A stretch of 64,000 nt of DNA from SYFY01 sp031385325 (lineage in GTDB: Bacteria > Pseudomonadota > Gammaproteobacteria > Pseudomonadales > Azotimanducaceae), in NCBI GenBank assembly GCA_031385325.1, contig JANNBJ010000013.1, forward strand, positions 62,001 to 126,000. Direction: 5' to 3'. The translations under genes were made by a program, and so were the position numbers. How positions within the stretch are numbered: the stretch's first letter is position 1; each line of letters opens with the position of its first letter. This document shows, piece by piece, positions 35,124 to 43,242 of the stretch. The notes under the pieces were generated by a model, which was not told the DNA's origin, made no database searches, and was given only the letters and a program-made list of their open reading frames with translations.

Positions 35124-36412
35124 GTGACAAATACCAGGCTGAGCCAAGGGACATAGGTGATGATCAGCACGGCGGTCAGCAACACCACAAAGAACGGCCA
35201 GCACGCACTGTACAATTCAAGCATCGGCTTGCGAAAGCGGAAGCTTGCGATGAACAGGTTCATGCCGATCGGCGGCGTGAAATAGCCGATCTGCATGTTG
35301 GCCAGAAAGATGATGCCCAGATGAACCGGGTGTATGCCGTAACCCACTGCCACCGGCAACAACAATGGGACCATGATCACCGTCGCCGCAAAGATGTCGA
35401 GAATTGCGCCAAGCACCAGCAGCAGCACATTGAGCAGCAGCAGAAACATCAACGGGCTGGTCACATGCGCCTGCATGAATTCGAAGAGCTGTTGAGGAAT
35501 CTGGGCATCGACCAGGTAATTCGTGAAAGCCAGCGCCACACCCAGAATCAGCAGGATGCCGCCTACCATCACCATGGATTCGACGACCAATCCGGGTAGT
35601 TGTTGCCATTTGACATCCCGATACAGGACCACCTCAACAACAATCACGTACAGTGCTGTCACGGCCGCAGCATCGGAAACCGCAAAAATACCGCTGAAGA
35701 CACCACCCAGCACCACGACCGGCAGCGGCAATTCGTAGCGGGCAGCCCACAACGCCCGGCCAAATTCTGCCCGTGTGAATGGCTGCCGTGCTATGGCGCC
35801 TTCAGGGCCGCTAGCGCGATGTTTCCACAGCGTCCAGCCAATCAACATGACCAGCATGAGCAGTACCGGCAGCACCCCTGCCTTGAACAGATCGACGATG
35901 GAGAACTGCACACCCACATCCATCTGCTGGGCAATCACGCCATACAGAATCAGCGGCACCGAAGGCACGATCAAGAGCCCCAGACTGCCCGATGAAGTGA
36001 CCAGACCAAGGCTGAATCGTTCACTGTAGCCCTGGCTGAGCATGGCCGGCAGCAACAAGGCCCCCAACGCAACGATGGTGACACCGGATGCTCCGGTCAA
36101 TGCCGTGAACACCGCACATGCGACAAAACCGACGATGGCCAGACCACCGGGCAAGGCACCAAACAACGACTGAACCAGGTCAACCAGCCGTTGCGAAGTC
36201 TGCGCGGCAGACAGAATGTAGCCGGCAAAGGTGAACAGAGGCAGTGCCACCAGCAGCGGCGTATCGACCAGCCGATACAATTCGATGGCAACTACGGTGA
36301 GATCGATATCCGAAGCCCAGAACCCGGTCATGGCAGCAGCCAGCAGCACCGCGAACAAAGGTGCACCGGAGAGCGCCATCAGAAGCAGTCCAGCGACGGC
36401 CAGCCAGATCAT
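35120..36412 (-). CDS. dctM: TRAP transporter large permease (DctM-like)
   Basis: 430 residues, about 12 transmembrane helices, standard for the DctM subunit. LTGASGVTIVALGALLLPAM and the C-terminal FLANMQIGYFTPPIGMNLFIASFRF are characteristic. It is the Na+-driven import channel of the TRAP system. Start and stop overlap dctQ and mlaC by 4 bases each (ATGA both times). Confidence 0.93.
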   Translation of the reverse strand: MIWLAVAGLLLMALSGAPLFAVLLAAAMTGFWASDIDLTVVAIELYRLVDTPLLVALPLFTFAGYILSAAQTSQRLVDLVQSLFGALPGGLAIVGFVACAVFTALTGASGVTIVALGALLLPAMLSQGYSERFSLGLVTSSGSLGLLIVPSVPLILYGVIAQQMDVGVQFSIVDLFKAGVLPVLLMLVMLIGWTLWKHRASGPEGAIARQPFTRAEFGRALWAARYELPLPVVVLGGVFSGIFAVSDAAAVTALYVIVVEVVLYRDVKWQQLPGLVVESMVMVGGILLILGVALAFTNYLVDAQIPQQLFEFMQAHVTSPLMFLLLLNVLLLVLGAILDIFAATVIMVPLLLPVAVGYGIHPVHLGIIFLANMQIGYFTPPIGMNLFIASFRFRKPMLELYSACWPFFVVLLTAVLIITYVPWLSLVFVT

Positions 36413-36870
36413 GCCTGCTTGCGCTCAGGCAATTTCACCACGTGCAGCAGATAACGCAGGCACATCACCGCAGCCGCGAGCGGCATGATCGATTCGCACA
36501 ACCAGGCCGGTACCGAGGCAAAGGCCATGGCGCCATCTACATATTCCGTGCGCACAAAACCGAAGCTTGCCCAAGTGAAGAGTGCCAGCACAATGGCAGT
36601 GGTCAGGGCCGAAATCCGACGTGCGAAGTGTTGTGCGCCCGGCGAGAGAAACTTGGCCAGCAGATCGATACGGATATGGTCATCAGTGCGTGCCGCGATC
36701 ATCGCACCCAGCATGGCAATCCACAGGACCAGAACCCGGACAAACGCGTCACCCCAATTGAGTCCGCTATCGAAGAAGAGACGAGCCAGCACCTGCCAGG
36801 CGGCCAGAGTTATCATCGCTGCAAGCAGTATGACCAGCAGACCGGATTCAATTCCCCGCAACAGGCGCAT
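36409..36870 (-). CDS. dctQ: TRAP transporter small permease (DctQ-like)
   Basis: 153 residues with four hydrophobic helices. WGDAFVRVLVLWIAMLGAMIAARTDDHIRIDLLAKFLS is the DctQ signature region. It bridges the binding protein and DctM. The ATG is 9 bases downstream of the dctP stop; the stop overlaps dctM. Confidence 0.92.
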   Translation of the reverse strand: MRLLRGIESGLLVILLAAMITLAAWQVLARLFFDSGLNWGDAFVRVLVLWIAMLGAMIAARTDDHIRIDLLAKFLSPGAQHFARRISALTTAIVLALFTWASFGFVRTEYVDGAMAFASVPAWLCESIMPLAAAVMCLRYLLHVVKLPERKQA

Positions 36871-36879
36871 GAATCTTTT

Positions 36880-37995
36880 CTATTCGACGCGTTGGCTGTC
36901 TAAGGCGGCCATGAATTCACGGTACAGATCGGCGTTGATGAATCCTTCCGCCGCGAACCGGTCGTTTGCAGTCTTGGCCAACGATCGCCATTCAACGAGT
37001 TGCTCCGGCGATGGCTTTGACCATTGCACACCTTGCGTAGTCATCGCGGCAATCGCGCCTGCGTGGTCCTTGCGAGCCAGACCATCGACATCGGTGACCG
37101 CCTGACGCAGTTCATCCCCTACGATCTGCTGATCTTCTGCCGACAGCTTGCCGAAGGTGCGTCCGCTGACCGCAAGCGTGCCGTAGATGTACATGAGCGG
37201 CATGTCCATCGCGTACTTGACCTGCGTGTACCACTGCAGCGCAATCGCACCTACTGGCGGTGCAGCAATGGTATTGATCAGACCCGTTTGCAGACCGGTC
37301 AACACGTCGGCAATCGACAGCGGAATGCCGTTGATGCCAAAACTGTCGAGCAGGCGCGTTGCGCCGGGATCGTTGTCGGGCGTCCACACCTTGCGCGAAC
37401 GAACGTCCGCCGCACTGTGTACAGGTTCCTGTGCCATGACATAGGCGAATCCAATCTCGGCAACACCAAACCCTTCATATCCCTTGGTTCGCAGGCCAGC
37501 GATCAATCGATCATCGAACGCGACTCGAACTTCGGCCGCTTCTTCGGCCGAGGCAAAGGCCAGTGGCAGGCTGTACAGCTGGAAATCCGGATCAACACCA
37601 ACCAGGCCACCTGAGGTAAACACCGCGCCGTGCAGTTGATTCGCGCGGATCTTGCGCAGCACCGCCTTGTCGTCACCCATGACACCACCGGGATAGAACT
37701 TCAGTGTCACCCGTCCTGCAGACTTTTCGCTGATGACCTTGCCGGCCACGCGCAGACGTTTCATCCACACCGACCCATCAGGTGACACCGTCGCAATCTT
37801 CAATGTCGTCGCCCCGAACGCAGGCTGCACGAACAAGAGTGTCGTCATGACGAACCACAGCCCTGTGCGACGTCTTGTCAGGGTGCGTTGCAAGAGCCTC
37901 GAGCAGCGCACTGACGAGTCAGGGGTGTGCAGGTTTCGACCAAGGTTGAAGAGAACCCGAAAAGATTTCTTCAACCTGCCGCTAAAAATATTCAT
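36880..37995 (-). CDS. dctP: TRAP transporter solute-binding protein (DctP-like)
   Basis: Up to 371 residues. Mature sequence begins near ATTLKIATVSPDGSVWMKRLR. Family features: KFYPGGVMGDDKAVLRKIRANQLHGAVF, the ligand-contact arginine region DVRSRKVWTPDNDPG, and GLQTGLINTIAAPPVGAIALQWY. The start is uncertain: ATG 37995 gives a 49-residue basic extension before the hydrophobic signal segment, and ATG 37848 would leave a very short signal. The reading from 37995 overlaps the TatT gene by 14 bases. Binding proteins partnered with TatT are predicted to take hydrophobic ligands. Confidence 0.9.
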   Translation of the reverse strand: MNIFSGRLKKSFRVLFNLGRNLHTPDSSVRCSRLLQRTLTRRRTGLWFVMTTLLFVQPAFGATTLKIATVSPDGSVWMKRLRVAGKVISEKSAGRVTLKFYPGGVMGDDKAVLRKIRANQLHGAVFTSGGLVGVDPDFQLYSLPLAFASAEEAAEVRVAFDDRLIAGLRTKGYEGFGVAEIGFAYVMAQEPVHSAADVRSRKVWTPDNDPGATRLLDSFGINGIPLSIADVLTGLQTGLINTIAAPPVGAIALQWYTQVKYAMDMPLMYIYGTLAVSGRTFGKLSAEDQQIVGDELRQAVTDVDGLARKDHAGAIAAMTTQGVQWSKPSPEQLVEWRSLAKTANDRFAAEGFINADLYREFMAALDSQRVE

Positions 37996-38854
37996 CTGCG
38001 GATTCCATGAGTTTTCGCGCCCGCACCTGGGCGACTGTGTTGATCAAGGTCAATCCCGGCACCTTGGGATCTGCTGCTATCACTTCGGCGAGCAGCCGAT
38101 CATGCAACTCGCGATCAAACACGAGCCGCGCATAATTCTCTGCAAACATCACCTTGGTAAGCAGGTGTGTGTTCTGACTCAATTCGATGGCACGCTCAAA
38201 GTGCTGTCGACCCACCTCGGGACGGCCACCCATGGCGGGCGGGAACAACGTTTCAAACACACCAAGGTACAGATGCACACCGCCGTGATCGATGGTCTCA
38301 TCCAGTTCTGCAATACGCTGCATCAGCACTTTGACACGCGCCAGTTGTGCAATCGCATTGAAGTCATCGCTGTGAATCTGCATCCAGCCCGCCCAGGTGG
38401 AACCAAGGCCATACAGAAGTGGCACATCCTTGGCCTTGCGAGCCGCCAACCAGGCCTCGAAGATCTTGAAGTCGACACGTTCCAGATCGCAACCGTCCTT
38501 GATTTCTTCACACACCGCGCGACGTGCCATGTTCAGCGCCTTGTCATGCATGTGGCGAGCCCGCTCACCTTCTTCCACAAAGGCACCTGCGTACGCCGAG
38601 TTCAATCGGGCTGCCGTACTGAGCAGACCTGCGTCCTCCGGACTGCCGGCCAGTAGTCCATCAATCAACAGGAGATAGGCAGGCGCGCCATCGCGCACCA
38701 GTTCCAGATCATCGCTGTCGAGAATGGCGCTGGCCAGGTTGTTGGTGAAACCTTGTGAGGCGCCAGTGATGATGGTGGAACACGCAGGAAGCATGAGCGC
38801 CGTGACCAGCAGAAACGCAGCCCTGTACCAGACCTGGAGCAGAGGACAAAACAT
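37982..38854 (-). CDS. TatT family lipoprotein (T component of TRAP transporter)
   Basis: 290 residues with lipobox LMLPAC (Cys25) and a helical TPR-like body. SQGFTNNLASAILDSDDLELVRDGAPAYLLLIDGLL, GVHLYLGVFETLFPPAMGG and AENYARLVFDRELHDRLL match the TatT family typified by Treponema Tp0956, a trimer that docks with its TRAP binding protein. This makes the transporter a TPAT-type system. ATG 38854 starts 4 bases before the end of the small upstream ORF; the ribosome site is not obvious, so coupling is likely. Confidence 0.88.
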   Translation of the reverse strand: MFCPLLQVWYRAAFLLVTALMLPACSTIITGASQGFTNNLASAILDSDDLELVRDGAPAYLLLIDGLLAGSPEDAGLLSTAARLNSAYAGAFVEEGERARHMHDKALNMARRAVCEEIKDGCDLERVDFKIFEAWLAARKAKDVPLLYGLGSTWAGWMQIHSDDFNAIAQLARVKVLMQRIAELDETIDHGGVHLYLGVFETLFPPAMGGRPEVGRQHFERAIELSQNTHLLTKVMFAENYARLVFDRELHDRLLAEVIAADPKVPGLTLINTVAQVRARKLMESADEYF

Positions 38855-38857
38855 GAT

Positions 38858-39124
38858 TCAGCAGACAGGATCGACGCTGATCAAACAGAACCGGCCTGCG
38901 ACAGCGCCAAGGTATCCCTTGCGCAGTGGTGAACGGATCTGATGCATACGTTCCAGAAACGCTTCGTTAGGAAAGGCGTTGTTAAACAAGGCGTTGTTAA
39001 AGAAGGCTTCGTTCAGAAACACGTGGTCCGACAACACTTCACCAAACCTCTTGTTTAAATCAGTCATGGTCGCCGCACATTCGACTGCGGCACCCCCAAC
39101 GGCCAGACATTGTGCCATAGCCAC
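38858..39124 (-). CDS. possible small ORF with pentapeptide repeats
   Basis: 88 codons from GTG 39124 (ATG 39118 also in frame). No family recognised. A middle segment LNEAF FNNAL FNNAF PNEAF is four five-residue repeats encoded by a 15-bp tandem array. The ORF fills the only sizeable gap in an otherwise overlapping operon, between the selenoprotein and TatT, which favours a real gene. Composition elsewhere is unremarkable and no ribosome site is clear. It could instead be untranslated spacer. Confidence 0.35.
   Translation of the reverse strand: MAMAQCLAVGGAAVECAATMTDLNKRFGEVLSDHVFLNEAFFNNALFNNAFPNEAFLERMHQIRSPLRKGYLGAVAGRFCLISVDPVC
38957..39016. repeat. four 15-bp tandem units
   Basis: Units at 38957-38971, 38972-38986, 38987-39001 and 39002-39016, of type AAGGCGTTGTTAAA/AAGGCTTCGTTCAG. 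The two central units differ at one base. They lie inside the small ORF and keep its frame. Confidence 0.85.
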
Positions 39125-39145
39125 CGGGTTGTGCCTCGTTTCGAA

Positions 39146-39766
39146 CTATTCACTCACCCCGGCAGCAACCGCAGCCAGCACGTCCTCTATGGGAGGACGC
39201 TGTCGATAGCCGGGCACCGCAAAGGTCAGCACCACTTCACCATTCGGGCGCAGGAACACAATGCCTGGAAGCGGGATGCCATACGCCATGTGCCCTTCCG
39301 CATATTCCGTATTCCGCACACCCAGCGCATTCACATGCTTCGCCTTTTCATCATGCAGGAGCGGGTAACCAAGATGTTCCGCTGCTTTGAAGGCCTTCAG
39401 GATCTCCAGACTGTCATAGGTCATGGCGGCAACATTGACACCCAGCGCTTCGAATTTACTTCTTTCACTTTCCAGTTGAACCAACTGGCGCTTGCAGAAG
39501 GGTCACCAATCAGCAGAACGATTGAGGAACAGCAATAACCCGTTTTTACCTGCCAGATCGGCCACGGTGCGTTCATGACCTGCGTCATCCTGGGCGCGGA
39601 TGTCCACCGAGGTGCCAATCGCTGGCCCCCACTTATGATCTGCAACTGCGGCATCGGCCGTGACAATGCTGCTGAAACAAAACAGCACGGCAAGGACCAT
39701 TAGTCTCAACATGACCTTCTCCACCAAGTTTTCAGATGTCTTGTATTCGCTTTTCGATTCACTCAT
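39146..39766 (-). CDS. selenocysteine-containing redoxin (AhpC/TlpA-like), Sec88
   Basis: 206 residues if TGA 39503-39505 is read as selenocysteine; the next stop is TAG. An N-terminal hydrophobic segment (MLRLMVLAVLFCFSSIVTADAA) indicates export or anchoring. The thioredoxin-fold core reads LLLFLNRSADW-U-PFCKRQLVQLE, so the UGA falls exactly at the first Cys of a CPFC redox motif. Downstream comes normal redoxin sequence (LGVNVAAMTYDS, YPLLHDEKAKHV, GIPLPGIVFLRPNGEVV). The TGA reading frame is continuous, with no indel. A hairpin of bSECIS type follows the UGA. ATG 39766 overlaps the upstream stop (ATGA) and has GAGG before it; ATG 39712 is an alternative start. A periplasmic thiol/selenol peroxidase or reductase is the likely activity. 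Confidence 0.85.
39459..39505 (-). promoter_or_regulatory. bSECIS-like hairpin after the in-frame UGA
   Basis: On the minus strand, after UGA (39505-39503), CCAGUU (39488-39483) pairs with AACUGG (39477-39472) around a GGUUC loop. The loop starts 20 bases after the UGA, inside the accepted 16-37 window, and has G at its first two positions as required. A lower stem CUUCU/AGAAG (39500-39496 with 39463-39459) can extend it. Loop and spacing closely resemble E. coli fdhF. Confidence 0.75.
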
Positions 39767-40581
39767 GCCGCCTCGTGCTTTCCTTGAAGAGCCTGGAACC
39801 AGTCAATCACCAGGGGCGGTCGTGGCTGCGATTGTAACGCAGCTGTTGCCGCAAACGTCTGCGCGGCCAGGCGGCGTTCCGAGCGTCGTAACCTCGCCCG
39901 GAGCTTCTTCGAACCACTTTGCTGAACTGTTCTGGCAACTCGCCTGACTTGTGTCCAGCGCTCCAGGCAATCAACCCACGCGACCAACACCGGCCGCAGC
40001 AGGTGCCATTCCTCTGACAGTCCGCGCGAAAAAAGTTCAAGAACTGTCAGCAGTCGACGCCCTTGACGCAACAACTTTGCCAAGCGCGCACCAGACGGGC
40101 TCGTTCCGTTTGCACTGAGCCATGACCCTGATTCAAGGCAATGACGGACCAGAGTGGACAGCGCTGCGGTTATCTCCTCGTCGGTCGGTGCTCTCAATCC
40201 GGCCAGCACATCGGGCAAAACCTCATCCAGCCATGCCGCAGCTTGTGGTAACGCCCGGTCTATCTCCCAATCCTCAGGCGCTTGCTCTCCCAGTGTTGCT
40301 TCAATCACCCGGCCCGCACGCACTCGGTCAAAATCGTTCACCCGTTCAAGCAGAGGATTACGGAAGGCACGATACGTGTCTCTTGGCCAGCCGCTGCGCA
40401 GCAGATAAGTCAGAGCGATTACGCGGGTGAGACAGCTCATCGCGCGATCCGTCTTCTGTACATCCGACTGTGCAAGATCGACGGTCAGCGCACTGAGACC
40501 TACCGCTGCTTCGCCCAGCAGTTCGCGCATGCATTCCACAGGTGACGGTTGCCCGTACTGCTCCACCATGTGCCAGGTCAT
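39763..40581 (-). CDS. hypothetical protein, 272 aa, first gene of the lipid-traffic operon
   Basis: Family not recognised. Helical, Arg/Leu-rich soluble protein without signal peptide. Notable segments: MSCLTRVIALTYLLRSGWPRDTYRAF, RQGRRLLTVLELFSRGLSEEWHLLRPVLVAWVDCLERW and a basic stretch KKLRARLRRSERRL. Its stop overlaps the selenoprotein start (ATGA). It is divergent from the crotonase at 40698, so the operon promoter should lie in 40582-40697. A regulatory or scaffold role is possible but unsupported. Confidence 0.65.
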   Translation of the reverse strand: MTWHMVEQYGQPSPVECMRELLGEAAVGLSALTVDLAQSDVQKTDRAMSCLTRVIALTYLLRSGWPRDTYRAFRNPLLERVNDFDRVRAGRVIEATLGEQAPEDWEIDRALPQAAAWLDEVLPDVLAGLRAPTDEEITAALSTLVRHCLESGSWLSANGTSPSGARLAKLLRQGRRLLTVLELFSRGLSEEWHLLRPVLVAWVDCLERWTQVRRVARTVQQSGSKKLRARLRRSERRLAAQTFAATAALQSQPRPPLVIDWFQALQGKHEAA

Positions 40582-40697
40582 CGATCAAATCATCCGTCTG
40601 GGTTCACTCGCGCCAGCAGACTGGCACACTCAGGGCATGCTCGCTACCCTGTCGCAAACCTCTGTCGCAAACCCCTTAGTGCAAAGCAAGAGTAACC

Positions 40698-41483
40698 ATG
40701 TCAAACCCTGAACCGCTGATCCTTACCGAACACCTGAACGGCATCACCATCGTCACGCTGAATCGCCCGACCGCGCTCAACGCGTTGTCGAGCGGCCTGC
40801 GCGCGGCGATCAGCGAAACGTTTATTCAACTGCGTCACGATGAACAAACCGAAGTCATCATTCTCACCGGTGCCGGTCGCGCCTTTACGGTTGGCCTGGA
40901 TCTCAAGGAACTGGGCGGCGAGAAGCCGGCCGACGCAACCCGTGCGAGCATCGATATCGCCGCTGCGCTCCGGGATATGCCCAAACCCATCATCGGTGCC
41001 GTCAACGGCTTCGCGATCACCGGCGGCTTCGAACTGGCGCTCATGTGCGACTTCCTGATCGCCTCTCCGGACGCCCGCTTTGCAGATACCCATGGACGTG
41101 TTGGCGTCGTGCCAGGCTGGGGATTGTCCCAGCGGCTACCCCGCCTGATTGGCGCGAATCGGGCCAAAGAGCTGAGCCTGACCGGTAACTACCTCGACGC
41201 ACAGACGGCGTATGCATGGGGCCTCGTCAACCGTGTCGTCCCGGCCACCGAGCTGTTGCCAACATGCATCGCGCTGGCACGCGACATTCTCACCACAGAA
41301 CCCGTCACCCGCGGTGAAATCAAACGGCTGATCGACGCTGGCTGGAACTCGACTCTCGCGGAAGGCCTGCGGCTGGAAGACGAAGCCAGCAAAGCGCACG
41401 GACGCAAGGAAGTGAGAGCGGAAAAGGTGGCAGCCCGCCGCGCCGCCATCCAGGCGCGGGGCCGGGAACAAAGCGGCGCTTGA
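40698..41483 (+). CDS. enoyl-CoA hydratase/isomerase family protein
   Basis: 261 residues. GAGRAFTVGLDLKELGG and NGFAITGGFELALMCDFLIAS form the oxyanion hole; HGRVGVVPGWGLSQRLPRLIG covers the catalytic loop, where one expected Glu position reads Arg/Val and another Trp/Gly, so it may not be a classical hydratase. ATG 40698 follows GCAAGAGTAACC, a modest site. It is convergent with cnoX, with 20 bases between stops. Confidence 0.88.
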   Translation: MSNPEPLILTEHLNGITIVTLNRPTALNALSSGLRAAISETFIQLRHDEQTEVIILTGAGRAFTVGLDLKELGGEKPADATRASIDIAAALRDMPKPIIGAVNGFAITGGFELALMCDFLIASPDARFADTHGRVGVVPGWGLSQRLPRLIGANRAKELSLTGNYLDAQTAYAWGLVNRVVPATELLPTCIALARDILTTEPVTRGEIKRLIDAGWNSTLAEGLRLEDEASKAHGRKEVRAEKVAARRAAIQARGREQSGA

Positions 41484-41503
41484 ACCTGAGGGCCTTCCGC
41501 GGA

Positions 41504-42361
41504 TCAGTGCAGGAAGTTGAACATGCGCCGCCGGTAGGTCGCGGCCAGCGGTGCGCCTTTGCCCATCAGGTCGAATATTCTAATCATCGTCAACCGGCCG
41601 ATATCGTCACGAAAGGTTCGATCCTTGCGTAGTACATCGAGCGCCAGTTCGAGGGCGGCCTCGTAATCCTCAAGCACTGCCTGACGTACACACAACGCGT
41701 ACTTCGCGTCGAGATCAGCCGGGTTGCCGGTGACCGCGGCCAAGAGCTGGTCCAGCGTATCCAACCCCGCGACCTCTTCCCAGAATTCGAGCCGCACCAA
41801 TGGACGCTTCCGATCGGGTGCATCGTCAGACACTGTTGCCAGCGCCTTGCGGGCGTCATCCAGCTGTCCACTGCGGACCAGCACATCAGCAAGCTCAACA
41901 CGAAACACCGGATTATTCGGCTCCGCCTGGATCGACTCCTGAAGTATGGCCAGTGCGGTGGCGAAATCCCGGGCTGCCAGTACATCGGCCAGCGAAGCAC
42001 GCAGCATGTCACCGCTGGACATGGTCAGTTGATCCAGCAGTTGTCTATACACTTGATCACTCTGTGGCCCATCAAGCTGTTCGGCCACCTGACCATTCTG
42101 CAGCACTCGAATCGCGGGCAGGCTCTGCACTCGCAATTGCTGAGCCAGCGATTGATCTCGCGCGACGTCCACCAGCGCCAGTGCAGCCTTGCCGTTGTAG
42201 GCAGGCATCAGGCTTTCCAGTGATTTCTTAGCAGTCACCGATGGCAGCACCTGCGCGGCCCAGAACAGCAGGACTACCGGCATCGTGCGAGAACGCTCGG
42301 CAACATCCTTCTGGATGTTCTGCGGAGTAACTTCAAAAACGTTGCTGCTACCAAGTTCCAT
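41504..42361 (-). CDS. cnoX: thioredoxin-TPR co-chaperone (CnoX/YbbN-like)
   Basis: 285 residues: thioredoxin fold (about 1-110) followed by TPR-like helices (about 120-285), the CnoX/YbbN layout. The CxxC site is replaced: VVLLFWAAQVLPSV has Val and Ser at the cysteine positions, so it is redox-inactive. QSLPAIRVLQNGQ is the cis-Pro region. E. coli CnoX holds unfolding proteins under chlorine stress and passes them to GroEL/DnaK. The start at 42361 gives the usual N-terminus. Confidence 0.85.
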   Translation of the reverse strand: MELGSSNVFEVTPQNIQKDVAERSRTMPVVLLFWAAQVLPSVTAKKSLESLMPAYNGKAALALVDVARDQSLAQQLRVQSLPAIRVLQNGQVAEQLDGPQSDQVYRQLLDQLTMSSGDMLRASLADVLAARDFATALAILQESIQAEPNNPVFRVELADVLVRSGQLDDARKALATVSDDAPDRKRPLVRLEFWEEVAGLDTLDQLLAAVTGNPADLDAKYALCVRQAVLEDYEAALELALDVLRKDRTFRDDIGRLTMIRIFDLMGKGAPLAATYRRRMFNFLH

Positions 42362-42435
42362 GACTTAAGCCGTGCCTGTGTAAAGTGGAAATAGTAAGAA
42401 AATCCGCGATGTTTCGCTTCAGTAAATGCCAAATC

Positions 42436-43242
42436 TCAGAATGCGAATTCGGTGACAGCTGGTCGGCCTTCGACGCTCACCGGGGCTTCGCCGCTCAACA
42501 TGATCCACGGCATACCGGTGGACTGGGTGGCCACCTGCATGGTCCGGACCCGCTCCTGAAACGGCGCGAACACCTGATCAAGCTGAGACCGACCATTGTT
42601 TTCTTCACTGACATGCCCGATCACCACATCGAGCCGCGCGTGGGCGAGTGCGTCGAGCAATTCAGCGGACTGATGATTGGAGAGATGTCCAAGATCTGAG
42701 CGGATTCTTCGTTTGAGGGTTGGTGGGTAACGACCACCGTCCAGTTGGCCGACATCATGATTGGCTTCAAGCATGAGCAGATCAGTACCGGAATACTGCT
42801 CCACTACATGAGGCGTGACGCACCCAAGGTCTGACAACACACCAATCTTGATGGCGCCCTGCGACAGCACGAACTGGGTCGGCTCGCGAGCATCGTGTGG
42901 CACCCGTACCGGGTTGACGGTAACGTCATTGATCAGGAACGGCACATCACCGTCAAAGGGCTGGCCGGTCAGCGAATACTGGCGACTGGACAACGTGCCA
43001 TAGGAGGCGTGCACGGGAATGGCATATTTGTGGGCAAATGCGGCGACGCCAGAAGCATGATCTGCATGTTCATGCGTTACCAGAACGGCTGAAATCTCAC
43101 CAGGTCTGACACCGAGTCTCGCAAGTCTCGCCTCGGCCTGTTTGACGGTAAAACCACAATCGATCAGGAGCAACGTGCGACCGAATCGAATCAGCGTGCC
43201 GTTACCCCGGCTGCCACTACCGAGCGACGCCAGACCAATCAA
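42436..43242 (-). CDS. MBL-fold metallohydrolase (YycJ/WalJ-like)
   Basis: 268 residues. SLGSGSRGNGTLIRF, THEHADHASG (Zn ligands), LSDLGCVTP, LMLEANHD and LGHLSNHQ are the motifs of the YycJ-type phosphodiesterase/nuclease branch of beta-lactamase-fold proteins. Start codon TTG 43242 overlaps the bamC stop (TTGA). Position after dapA-bamC is conserved in Pseudomonas. Confidence 0.9.
   Translation of the reverse strand: MIGLASLGSGSRGNGTLIRFGRTLLLIDCGFTVKQAEARLARLGVRPGEISAVLVTHEHADHASGVAAFAHKYAIPVHASYGTLSSRQYSLTGQPFDGDVPFLINDVTVNPVRVPHDAREPTQFVLSQGAIKIGVLSDLGCVTPHVVEQYSGTDLLMLEANHDVGQLDGGRYPPTLKRRIRSDLGHLSNHQSAELLDALAHARLDVVIGHVSEENNGRSQLDQVFAPFQERVRTMQVATQSTGMPWIMLSGEAPVSVEGRPAVTEFAF

Noticed and set aside
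39146..39505. Two separate genes (39503-39766 and 39146-39484) or a nonsense-mutated pseudogene at the redoxin locus
   Set aside because: Frame is continuous through one TGA placed exactly at a redox Cys position, a bSECIS-like hairpin follows, and no other lesion is present. A selenoprotein is the better explanation.
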